Shown here: positions 54,151 through 61,432 of the stretch, one piece after another
Layout: the number at the start of each line of letters is the position of its first letter
Numbering within the stretch: the stretch's first letter is position 1
Source of the DNA: Sphingobacterium chungjuense
Lineage (GTDB): Bacteria; Bacteroidota; Bacteroidia; Sphingobacteriales; Sphingobacteriaceae
DNA length: 64,000 bases
Direction of reading: 5' to 3'
Assembly (NCBI RefSeq): GCF_011316935.1
Contig: NZ_WLYS01000001.1
Span: 558,001 to 622,000, forward strand
The notes under the pieces: generated by a model
Database searches by the model: none
What the model saw: the letters and a program-made list of their open reading frames with translations, nothing else
What the model was told of the DNA's origin: nothing
Made by a program: the position numbers and the translations under genes

Positions 54151-55107
54151 ATGAAGATCATTGATCATATCACGAATGCACAAGGAAAGACCTTGTTTTC
54201 TTTTGAGCTGCTACCTCCTGCAAAAGGTCAGGGAATCCAAAACATCTTCCAAACCATGGATGAGTTGATGGAATTCAAACCGCCTTTTATCGACGTCACC
54301 TATCACCGCGAAGATTATTTATATAAACAACATCCGAATGGGTTGTTGGAGCGCGTTTCCTATCGTAAGCGTCCGGGCACGGTAGCTATTTGTGCAGCGA
54401 TTATGAATAAATACAAGGTCGATGCCGTACCGCATTTGATCTGTGGCGGTTTTACCAAAGAAGAAACCGAAAACGCACTCATTGATCTGGATTTCTTGGG
54501 AATAGATAACGTATTGGTGCTTCGTGGTGATGCGCGAAAAGGCGACGCCGATTTTATCCCGACTGAAGGTGGACATGCCTATGCCACTGATTTGCTGCAA
54601 CAGGTGAAGGATATGAATGATGGCAAATACCTACATGAAGATATCACGACATCGTCGAAAACTGATTTTTGTATCGGAGTAGCTGGCTATCCTGAGAAGC
54701 ACTTTGAAGCACCAAATGCACAGGCCGACTTCAAGTGGCTAAAAAAGAAGGTGGATATGGGCGCCGAATTCATCGTGACGCAAATGTTCTTCAATGTAGA
54801 GCGCTATAAAGAATTTGTGACGAAGTGCCGTGAACACGATATTCATGTGCCGATCATCCCAGGATTGAAACCATTGACTACTAAAAAACAACTCATCACG
54901 TTACCACGTATATTTCATCTAGATATACCCGAAGAACTGTCTGAGGCAGTAGAAGGATGTAAGAATAATGCGGAAGTACGACAAGTCGGTGAAGAATGGT
55001 TGGTAAATCAATGTCGCGAACTTATTGCCTTTGGCGCGCCTGTATTACATTTTTACACGATGAGTAACCCAGGGCCAACTAAAAACATTGTGCAGCAATT
55101 GGCTTAG
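54151..55107 (+). CDS. metF: Methylenetetrahydrofolate reductase
   Basis: This 318-aa flavoprotein reduces 5,10-methylene-THF to 5-methyl-THF, the methyl donor for methionine synthesis. FSFELLPPAKGQG (16-28) carries the catalytic Glu (E19), DNVLVLRGDARKGD (about 126-139) the flavin/folate region, GVAGYPEKHFEAPN and FIVTQMFFN the later conserved parts. Length is normal. The gene lies 61 bp downstream of an S-box riboswitch, which fits methionine regulation. It is followed by the FAD-binding protein gene after 37 bp. Confidence 0.97.
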   Translation: MKIIDHITNAQGKTLFSFELLPPAKGQGIQNIFQTMDELMEFKPPFIDVTYHREDYLYKQHPNGLLERVSYRKRPGTVAICAAIMNKYKVDAVPHLICGGFTKEETENALIDLDFLGIDNVLVLRGDARKGDADFIPTEGGHAYATDLLQQVKDMNDGKYLHEDITTSSKTDFCIGVAGYPEKHFEAPNAQADFKWLKKKVDMGAEFIVTQMFFNVERYKEFVTKCREHDIHVPIIPGLKPLTTKKQLITLPRIFHLDIPEELSEAVEGCKNNAEVRQVGEEWLVNQCRELIAFGAPVLHFYTMSNPGPTKNIVQQLA

Positions 55108-55144
55108 TTAAACAATCGCTACTAATTGCTGTTCTTCTAGTTGT

Positions 55145-56680
55145 ATGGTCAAACATCTAGAAAAAAACATTGCCATTGTGGGTTCGGGAGCTAGCGGTGT
55201 AGCCTGCTTTCTTCAATTGGTACAAAAGCACCTGACGCAAGGAAATCCATTTCCACTTTCTATCACCCTATTTGAAAAACGAAAAGAATTTGGTGATGGA
55301 TTGGCGTTTGGCACAGAACAACAAGGTCATCTTCTCAATACGAAAGCAGGGCTTATGGGCATTTTCCCAAAAGAGCGCATGCACTTCGTGCAATGGATGC
55401 ATCAACATAGTGATTGGATTGAAGAAAATTATCCGCAGGTAAGCACGCATCCCGACAGCTATCCGCCTCGGATGTTGTACGGCAATTATGTGCAAGCGAT
55501 GTTGGATGCCTATCGTACATGGGGATTGGAAGCTGGTATCGATATCAAAACAGAACCCACCGAAATCATCGCCGCGGATATCACCGGAGAAAACACTGTG
55601 ATACTACAAACCGAAGACCAACGTAAGCTACCGTTTGACTACGTCATTCTTGCCACAGGAAATCCAGAATCTTCTACATTTGCGAAGTTGAAAAAGACCG
55701 ATCATTTCTTTTGCTCGCCCTGGCCTACCAGCCGCTTGCTCCAAGAGATTCAAGATAAGCAAGCGCGCGTCAGCATTGTAGGTAGCAGCCTGACGGCGAT
55801 TGACGCATTAATCACTTTGGTGGACAACGGACACGAAGGACCGATTGAATTTTTCTCACTCACTGGCTTATTGCCACGCGTGCAGACGCCTTCCGAAATA
55901 CCGTACGAACGGAAAGTGTTGACTTTGTCCAGCATTCGCAGCATCATCCGCCAACAGCAAAGAACACTTCGCATCATCGATCTGATCCGACTTTTCCGCT
56001 CTGAAGTAGAAAGTGCTTTGGAAAAACACATTGATTGGGGCAACGAAGATCGCATCAATAAAGATCAGTTGACCCTGTTAGAGAAGGACATTCAAGATGC
56101 GACAGGCGATGGCAACATTTTTCAGACAATCTTGTATTCCTTGCGAGAAGACTCCTACAGCATCTGGCGTCTGTTGCCACCCGACCAGAAAATGCTTTTT
56201 GGCAAATGGGTAAAAACACATTTCGACATCAACAGACATGCTATTCCGCTGGAAAATGCAATCAAGATTCGCAACATCCTGCGTTCAGGACAGTTAGAAA
56301 TCATTGGCCATACCGATGATATTGAGTGGAAAAACGATCGATTTATCCTGAAACAACAAGATGGTAGAACGCACGAAGCAGATTATGTTATCAACGCTTC
56401 TGGTCCGTCCAGCGACATTGAAAAAATGCAAGATCAGCCGTTGTGGCCCGATTTACTGGCGAAAAAACACATCGAACCGCATCCCATTTCCGGCGTTTTA
56501 GCCGATCTGAATACTATGCGCGTATGGACTTCCTCCCAGAATGAATTATCCCCTTTCTATGTAATCGGCCATCAGCTTGCTGGCGCGCAGTTGGACATTA
56601 ATTCACTGTGGTTCAACGTCGAACAGGCAGACCTTCTGACTAACGATTTACTCTTACAGCTCGGTCATGGATATCATTAA
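55145..56680 (+). CDS. FAD/NAD(P)-binding protein (NAD_binding_9 type)
   Basis: This 511-aa protein has an N-terminal dinucleotide fold IAIVGSGASGVACFLQLV (9-26), a GLAFGTEQQGHLLNTKAG segment (residue 52 onwards), DYVILATGNP (about 165-174) and IVGSSLTAIDALITLVDNGH (about 205-224), a second nucleotide-binding loop, and a C-terminal VINASGPSSD. This is the layout of the FAD-NAD(P)-binding family (PF13454), often uncharacterised and sometimes linked to hydroxyacyl or cysteine metabolism. It lies 37 bp after metF and overlaps the AEC-family transporter gene by 14 bp, so the two are translationally coupled. Substrate is unknown. Confidence 0.85.
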   Translation: MVKHLEKNIAIVGSGASGVACFLQLVQKHLTQGNPFPLSITLFEKRKEFGDGLAFGTEQQGHLLNTKAGLMGIFPKERMHFVQWMHQHSDWIEENYPQVSTHPDSYPPRMLYGNYVQAMLDAYRTWGLEAGIDIKTEPTEIIAADITGENTVILQTEDQRKLPFDYVILATGNPESSTFAKLKKTDHFFCSPWPTSRLLQEIQDKQARVSIVGSSLTAIDALITLVDNGHEGPIEFFSLTGLLPRVQTPSEIPYERKVLTLSSIRSIIRQQQRTLRIIDLIRLFRSEVESALEKHIDWGNEDRINKDQLTLLEKDIQDATGDGNIFQTILYSLREDSYSIWRLLPPDQKMLFGKWVKTHFDINRHAIPLENAIKIRNILRSGQLEIIGHTDDIEWKNDRFILKQQDGRTHEADYVINASGPSSDIEKMQDQPLWPDLLAKKHIEPHPISGVLADLNTMRVWTSSQNELSPFYVIGHQLAGAQLDINSLWFNVEQADLLTNDLLLQLGHGYH

Positions 56681-57584
56681 CGAATTAGCGACTCGTGTAC
56701 TTCCGCTCTATGGATTTATCCTAGTAGGCTGGTTTGCACATGCCAAATGGAATTTGAAGAGCAAATGGATTTCCAAAGTCTTGCTATACGCGTTGATTCC
56801 GATACTAATTATTGAGAATTTGTTGAAAGCTGATCTGGCCGAAACAGCGGTATCCGGTTCCATGATTTTTTTGTTGGCCTTAGTCATGAACATTCCAGCG
56901 ATTATTGCAAATAAAAGTTTTGCTTCGGATTATGATGGCAGCCTTTTAAAGGGATCATTTTCCTATTATAATATTGGTTGGTTTGGTATCCCAGTGGTGA
57001 TGGCACTATTTGGCGACGAACAAATGCCACTGATTATTTCCGCGTATGTGGGCAATGCCTTGTATGGTGATACAATTGGATTCTATTTGATGTCGCGCAC
57101 CAAAGATGTGCCGACTAAAGAAGCGGTTAAAAAAGTGTTTCAAATTCCCGCTGTCTATGCATGCATTGTCGCGATCGGGCTCAATTTACTTTCTGTAGAA
57201 CTACCCGAAAGCGTCCAACCGGTGGGTAATGTGGTAAGTTGGATCGTCTCTGCTTTGGGCATGCTTATCATTGGCGTTACGCTGGGCGGGATTGACTTTA
57301 AAAAAGTAGCTTACGCCACATTTAGCAAGATATTAGGTCTGCGTTATGTAGCTGGCGCCATATTCTTGGGCCTTTTGGTTTTCGCGGAAGCGCAATGGGT
57401 CGGCGTGTTGGATGATGATCAGTCGATGTTAATGCTGCTGATGGCCAGTTTTCCTATCGCAGCCAATCTAGTGGTATTTGCGTCCTTTTTAGAAACGGAG
57501 GAAGAGAATGCGGCATTGCTAGTAGGAATTTCATCTATTGTTTCATTAATCCTCGTTCCGATCGTCAGTGTACTATTGTTCTAG
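56667..57584 (+). CDS. AEC-family (auxin efflux carrier-like) transporter
   Basis: This 305-aa membrane protein has about ten hydrophobic spans in two halves, the AEC/BART layout. Conserved features include YGFILVGWFAHAKW (15-28), SFSYYNIGWFGIPVVMALFG (about 98-117) in the crossover region and LMASFPIAANLVVFASF (about 267-283) near the C-terminus. Family members move small organic acids or amino acids. It overlaps the end of the FAD-binding protein gene by 14 bp; a transporter and oxidoreductase handling the same small molecule is a plausible but untested idea. Confidence 0.9.
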   Translation: MDIINELATRVLPLYGFILVGWFAHAKWNLKSKWISKVLLYALIPILIIENLLKADLAETAVSGSMIFLLALVMNIPAIIANKSFASDYDGSLLKGSFSYYNIGWFGIPVVMALFGDEQMPLIISAYVGNALYGDTIGFYLMSRTKDVPTKEAVKKVFQIPAVYACIVAIGLNLLSVELPESVQPVGNVVSWIVSALGMLIIGVTLGGIDFKKVAYATFSKILGLRYVAGAIFLGLLVFAEAQWVGVLDDDQSMLMLLMASFPIAANLVVFASFLETEEENAALLVGISSIVSLILVPIVSVLLF

Positions 57585-57610
57585 CTGGCTTTAGCAACCC
57601 TCATTAATAG

Positions 57611-57778
57611 TCATTTTGACTCAAATAGCTGTTTTCGCAATTCATATCTGAAAACAAACAGTTCACCGACATTTACTTGTTGCTCATCGCATCGTCGACT
57701 AATTTCCCTTAGAAACAATGCGTGATCAGGCGTAGAAGTAGTAGATAATGAAGATAGATAGCTGTTAGCCTTCACCAT
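57611..57778 (-). CDS. Possible small protein (55 aa), unrecognised
   Basis: An ATG at 57778 opens a 55-codon frame on the minus strand, ending at TGA 57611. The product begins MVKANSYLSSLSTTSTPDHA and continues with LFLREISRRCDEQQVNVGEL, then FVFRYELRKQLFESK. It is charged, balanced in composition and predicted mostly helical, so it looks protein-like; the frame is open 13 codons upstream without a start. No homologue is recognised. It occupies the start of the 580-bp gap 57585-58164, antisense to the flanking genes. It may be real, a remnant, or chance. Confidence 0.35.
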   Translation of the reverse strand: MVKANSYLSSLSTTSTPDHALFLREISRRCDEQQVNVGELFVFRYELRKQLFESK

Positions 57779-58003
57779 AATACTATGATAGGCTGAAAGT
57801 AGAATTTTGGTTAACGTTTATCTATTTTATGTTTGATACAGATCAGTCAAAAGACACATAGTTTTTCGGATTCTGTCGACATTTAAAAGAAAACCTACGC
57901 GCCCTCCCATTTACAGTTTCCCTTGTCAAACTTTAGATTTTATGAGTGAAATTAAGGTTTTTAGCCAAGTTTCAACCTGCAAACTCTCTCAAGTTCAAAG
58001 GAT

Positions 58004-58087
58004 CAAATAGCATTTCGCCCTATGCAAATGGCAGTTCACTTCTATCAAATGGCATTATGCGCATGTCAAACCTATCCCCCGAAAAGG
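58004..58087 (+). repeat. 21-bp iterons upstream of the Crp/Fnr-like gene
   Basis: CAAATAGCA (58004-58012), CAAATGGCA (58025-58033) and CAAATGGCA (58046-58054) recur at exactly 21-bp intervals, with CAAA again at 58067. That is two DNA turns, so all copies face the same side. The array ends 10 bp before the predicted -33 element, which suggests stacked binding of a regulator. Confidence 0.65.
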
Positions 58088-58127
58088 TTAATTACCTTTG
58101 AAAACCAACTATATATGAATATTTAGC
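58083..58127 (+). promoter_or_regulatory. Dyad and weak promoter of the Crp/Fnr-like gene
   Basis: AAAGGT (58083-58088) and ACCTTT (58094-58099) form a perfect 6-bp dyad with a 5-bp centre. It overlaps TTTG (58097-58100), a -33 candidate; 19 bp later TATTTAGC (58120-58127) is a weak -7 match (three of the six fixed bases). The start codon follows at 58165. Confidence 0.4.
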
Positions 58128-58164
58128 CTGCTACTATTAGAATATTAGACAATACATTTACTCT

Positions 58165-58773
58165 ATGAAGAAAGACCCCAAAGCCCTCAATATCTTTTTT
58201 CAATTCTGGTCAAAGTATGTTCAGACCGACGAATATCAGAGGCAATGGGCTCGAGACAATCTGCACCCAATGCATGTAAGTCGTGGCGAACTTTTATACA
58301 GCCATTTATCCCCACAAAGAAACCTATATTTTGTCTGCCAAGGAATTATCGCATTCGTATCGACTGATCCTTCTATCAAAAAAAGAAAAATTGAAAGTGT
58401 TGCTCTAGCACATAACTCCATAAAAACTACCAATCACCTTTACACGAACACCCCCAGAGCAGGGAGTATCATAGCACTCCGATCAAGCTTAATTCTGCGC
58501 ATAGCATACGAACGTGTAAAAAAACTTAAAAACCGTGATCCCGTAATTGATATTTTATTTGATGTTCTCACAAATAGAGAAATAAGACAGCATAGAAGTC
58601 ATATCTCCATTTTGCTATCAAAATCGCCATTTGATCGGTATAGGCTTTTCCGCGAACAGCTCGCGGGCATACAGTCAGTTATGACCCAGCAGGAACAAGC
58701 AGACTATTTGGGTATATCCAAACGAACCCTGCAAGAATGCCAATATCTTTTCCTAAAAAGCTTAAACCGCTGA
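58165..58773 (+). CDS. Crp/Fnr-like transcriptional regulator
   Basis: This 202-aa protein fits the Crp/Fnr superfamily in Bacteroidota. The N-terminal part (40-130) has the cyclic-nucleotide-binding-like beta-roll (VSRGELLYSHLSPQRNLYFV then CQGIIAFV), without the clear phosphate-binding cassette of cAMP-binding members. The end (165-200) is a short helix-turn-helix: MTQQEQADYLGISKRTLQEC. An Fnr-type N-terminal cysteine cluster is absent. The upstream 21-bp iterons and dyad suggest it is itself regulated or autoregulated. The likely partner is the DUF6520-like gene 268 bp downstream. Signal and targets are unknown. Confidence 0.8.
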   Translation: MKKDPKALNIFFQFWSKYVQTDEYQRQWARDNLHPMHVSRGELLYSHLSPQRNLYFVCQGIIAFVSTDPSIKKRKIESVALAHNSIKTTNHLYTNTPRAGSIIALRSSLILRIAYERVKKLKNRDPVIDILFDVLTNREIRQHRSHISILLSKSPFDRYRLFREQLAGIQSVMTQQEQADYLGISKRTLQECQYLFLKSLNR

Positions 58774-58776
58774 AAA

Positions 58777-58795
58777 TTGCACATTTGATGTGCAA
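58777..58795 (+). terminator. Hairpin at the end of the Crp/Fnr-like gene
   Basis: TTGCACAT and ATGTGCAA form a perfect 8-bp stem with a TTG loop, 3 bp after the stop codon. ATTTT follows 7 bp later rather than at once, so it is a weak or partial terminator, or an mRNA 3' end structure. Confidence 0.5.
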
Positions 58796-58886
58796 CTCAC
58801 GCATTTTGACTTATATAATTTTGACTATCAACATTTAACAATAGTATTAATACGATTGAATTATTGAATTACCTAAGATATTTAAT

Positions 58887-58958
58887 ATGAAAAAGTTCAA
58901 GATGAAATTTGCGCTCTTCTGGCTGAAGGTCTACTTGCTAAACACTAATGGCAGGTAG
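58887..58958 (+). CDS. Possible 23-codon leader peptide before the DUF6520-like gene
   Basis: An ATG opens a 23-codon frame (MKKFKMKFALFWLKVYLL, then NTNGR and TAG). It begins with lysines and a hydrophobic run, like a short export signal or membrane peptide. It lies about 155 bp before the DUF6520-like start, downstream of a weak promoter candidate (TTTG at 58820-58823, then TAGTATTA at 58842). The rest of the 268-bp gap contains short direct repeats (ATTTTGACT twice, 58803 and 58818) and nothing else obvious. Confidence 0.3.
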   Translation: MKKFKMKFALFWLKVYLLNTNGR

Positions 58959-59041
58959 GCCACCACAGTAAAAAAGATCAAACGCCTTTTCTGGGCAAGG
59001 ATCTGCATAGGCAAATAACAAACATTCAAAATTTTAAACAT

Positions 59042-59395
59042 ATGAAAAATACATTAGCAGTGAAGACATCACTCTTCACATTAATATTAGCGCTAATTGC
59101 AATCGGAACGTTTGCATTTACCGCAGTGATGAATAATAAAGGTAATAAAGTTGAATTAGTTGGCACCGTGAATCAAACCTGGTATTTTACGGGCACCGAT
59201 CAAAATGACCCTAATGATCCAACTTTGTATTCTCTTGAGCCCATAGATGGTGTACAATGTGGTGGTAGTTCACCTACAGTCTGTAGCATCGTGGATCAAG
59301 CCGATCCTTCAAATTCGAATCAACCCAACATGACTCATGGCCAGGTCAATCAAGATACTGGAGACCTTTACCAAAAATCATTCAGAGTTGATTAA
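59042..59395 (+). CDS. Small exported protein, DUF6520-like
   Basis: This 117-aa protein has a Sec-type signal or N-terminal anchor (LFTLILALIAIGTFAFTA, about 12-29), then a compact domain with TWYFTGTDQNDPNDPTLYSL and one cysteine pair, CGGSSPTVC (C-x7-C), followed by a polar tail. Size, signal, the W-Y-F segment and the two cysteines resemble the DUF6520 family, which is common and mostly uncharacterised in Bacteroidota and often occurs with redox or SusCD genes. The cysteine pair may form a disulfide outside the cytoplasm. A strong terminator follows 10 bp after the stop. Confidence 0.55.
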   Translation: MKNTLAVKTSLFTLILALIAIGTFAFTAVMNNKGNKVELVGTVNQTWYFTGTDQNDPNDPTLYSLEPIDGVQCGGSSPTVCSIVDQADPSNSNQPNMTHGQVNQDTGDLYQKSFRVD

Positions 59396-59405
59396 TGCGA
59401 TAATG

Positions 59406-59441
59406 AGCTATAGGTTCACTTTGTGGATCTATAGCTTCTTT
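59406..59441 (+). terminator. Strong intrinsic terminator after the DUF6520-like gene
   Basis: A 14-bp stem (AGCTATAGGTTCAC 59406-59419 with GTGGATCTATAGCT 59423-59436, two G-T wobbles) with a 3-base TTT loop is followed by TCTTT. It ends the plus-strand block; the remaining sequence to 59671 holds no visible gene. Confidence 0.8.
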
Positions 59442-59671
59442 AAACCTCCCCTCACAATTAGCCCTAATAAATAGAATGCACCCCGATGCAGTCAAATTGG
59501 ATATATGTGAAAGAAGTTCATGAAACGGATCAAAACTATATCCGCCATGACACATTATAACATGATGTCTGAACCAGTTCTACAGTAAATACTGCGCATC
59601 AAAATTTAAGGCTACAAGCTATGGAAGTACTTTTCTCAAATTCTCGTGTCTTTTAAAGCAACTGCGCCGCA

Positions 59672-60040
59672 CTATCCCTTTCCGTAATTCAAAAATATCT
59701 GCCGATCAAAATCTTTTAGTAACATCTCCAAAGCTTTAGTGGCCACCTTGGCAATCGCTGTATCGGGAAAGTAGGAACCTATTAATCCCCTATTGCAACA
59801 AGCCATCAAGATGTCCACCCTTTCCAAAAACTCTGAATCATGATACTTTTCAAAAATCATCAAAATACGCCGCAACAGCGCAGCATCCTTTTTTTCCAGC
59901 TTGCTAACAATAGCATGGCTCTGTAAATAATCTTCAATAATTCTACGATTTATCATTTCTTTTAATATTGTTTGCAAACAATGTTTATATTTTCCTAGCA
60001 CATAGGTGAAGTAAATCCTCATAGTTAGGAGTTCAGACAA
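59672..60040 (-). CDS. Hypothetical protein (122 aa) downstream of SusCD
   Basis: I do not recognise this protein. It is 122 aa from the ATG at 60040, or 94 aa from Met29 (59956), which removes a tyrosine- and leucine-rich N-terminal stretch (MRIYFTYVLGKYKHCL) that could also be a short anchor. The rest looks helical: IIEDYLQSHAIVSKLEKKDA, LLRRILMIFEKY, then TKALEMLLKDFDRQIFLNYG. It starts 21 bp after the SusD-like gene, so it probably belongs to the same transcript. Its role is unknown. Confidence 0.5.
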   Translation of the reverse strand: MSELLTMRIYFTYVLGKYKHCLQTILKEMINRRIIEDYLQSHAIVSKLEKKDAALLRRILMIFEKYHDSEFLERVDILMACCNRGLIGSYFPDTAIAKVATKALEMLLKDFDRQIFLNYGKG

Positions 60041-60061
60041 ATCCCCTTCTTATCCAAATTT

Positions 60062-61420
60062 CTACCGGTAAAGAGGATTAAAAACTAAGAAGTTTTCTGG
60101 ATAAGGTATGTTGAAATTTGCCACATCAAACGAGTATTTCTCGGCTCGTAACTCTCTGATCATAATATACTCATCGCCATCTGTATAATGGTAGCGCTGC
60201 ATGTCTTGCCAGCGAATATCTCGAAAGGCAAGCTCCTTGCGACGCTCAACTTTGATCAAACTATCTATCGGCGCGCCGCTTACATACCCCGGCAGATCAA
60301 ACTCCGACCGGTATCTATGACGCAGGAATTTTTCCAAAGCCGTTCTACTCTCTTCAATTTGACCCGTCCGCCATAGCGCTTCTACCTGATTAAGAACAAC
60401 CTCACTGGTGGTAGGACCAGTAAAAATTCCTAGTGTCCCATTATAAAGCCCTTTAAAACGGGGCGTACCGTTTGGATTGCGTCTGAAATACAGTTCTCTG
60501 CGAAGATCACCTCCTCCGTATAGCGCATGAAGCTCCGGGGAAACTCCATCCGTAAGTGCGCGGTTCACTAGGTTAATCCCGCGATATACATGGAATATGA
60601 CCTCAGCATTCATGGCAGTAAAAGGAAAGTTCGCAGATTGATCCAGTGTAGCGTAGTCCATGATACTGTTTTTCAAACTTAGCGTACTATCTGCATACAA
60701 TCGCGTTTTTTCGTAATCTCCTTTTAGCAGGTAAAATCGGCTAGCAAGCGCATACCCTGCCGCTTTATCAGGCGCAGTAACAATGCTTACCGAACTGGGT
60801 AGCCTTGCTATGGCATACAGCATATCCTGCTCTACTTGATGATACACTTCTCCCAAAGTGTTGCGGATATTTGGAGCATTAATGTCGGAAACCACCCGAA
60901 TGGGAATAGCCAGCATCTGGTCTCGCTGCGCAGTCCACGGCCCGCGCCAAGTAGACACCAACGCCAAATGGTAATATGCCCGAAGAAAATGTGCCCATCC
61001 CTTGATCTGCTCCAGGCGGTTTACATCTCCTGTATGTGCTAGACTGATTCGCTGAGACTGCTCAATAACCAGATTTGAATAGTAAATAGCCAGATAGCAA
61101 TTATTCCATGCATCAGCCAGCAGACCATCCGCAGACGAGTTCGGTGCATGCCATACATACAGGTTTTGGTCGAACTCAGGTTGAGCATTGATAAAATCGG
61201 GCACAAAATAGACATTATCCGAACACACCTCTCCCATTCCAGCCGGAACATCATTAAAAATACCTGAATTGTTCAACAGCGCTTGAAGATCATCGATGGT
61301 TTCCATCTGTTTGAGGCTCTGATCAGACTTCTCTTCGAGGATTTTGCTGCATCCAGAAAACGTGCTAAGCAGCAGGGCAACTAAATAAATGGATTTGACT
61401 TTTATCTTTATATCATTCAT
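60062..61420 (-). CDS. SusD/RagB-family nutrient-binding lipoprotein
   Basis: This 452-aa outer-membrane lipoprotein (FSGC, Cys24) has the SusD pattern: N-terminal LEEKSDQSLKQMETIDDLQALLNN (about 28-51; the family's TIDDLQALL), the TPR-like helices with AWNNCYLAIYYSNLVIEQS and GWAHFLRAYYHLAL (about 135-154), and a C-terminal RRKELAFRDIRWQDMQRYHY, then LRAEKYSFDVANFNIPYPENF. It caps the SusC channel and binds ligand. The substrate cannot be read from the sequence; SusCD pairs also import peptides and other glycans. SusC is encoded immediately upstream (12 bp). Confidence 0.95.
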   Translation of the reverse strand: MNDIKIKVKSIYLVALLLSTFSGCSKILEEKSDQSLKQMETIDDLQALLNNSGIFNDVPAGMGEVCSDNVYFVPDFINAQPEFDQNLYVWHAPNSSADGLLADAWNNCYLAIYYSNLVIEQSQRISLAHTGDVNRLEQIKGWAHFLRAYYHLALVSTWRGPWTAQRDQMLAIPIRVVSDINAPNIRNTLGEVYHQVEQDMLYAIARLPSSVSIVTAPDKAAGYALASRFYLLKGDYEKTRLYADSTLSLKNSIMDYATLDQSANFPFTAMNAEVIFHVYRGINLVNRALTDGVSPELHALYGGGDLRRELYFRRNPNGTPRFKGLYNGTLGIFTGPTTSEVVLNQVEALWRTGQIEESRTALEKFLRHRYRSEFDLPGYVSGAPIDSLIKVERRKELAFRDIRWQDMQRYHYTDGDEYIMIRELRAEKYSFDVANFNIPYPENFLVFNPLYR

Positions 61421-61432
61421 AGGAGTATTGCA

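Noticed and set aside
57629..57664. Terminator after the AEC transporter gene
   Set aside because: CTGTTTTC and GAAAACAAACAG pair only imperfectly with a long loop and no T-run.
57941..58009. 22-codon plus-strand frame before the Crp/Fnr-like gene
   Set aside because: It is too short, runs into the iterons and has no supporting signal.
58004..58087. Short CRISPR-like array
   Set aside because: Only 9 bp are conserved per 21-bp unit, there are no constant-length spacers and no cas genes; it is better read as iterons.
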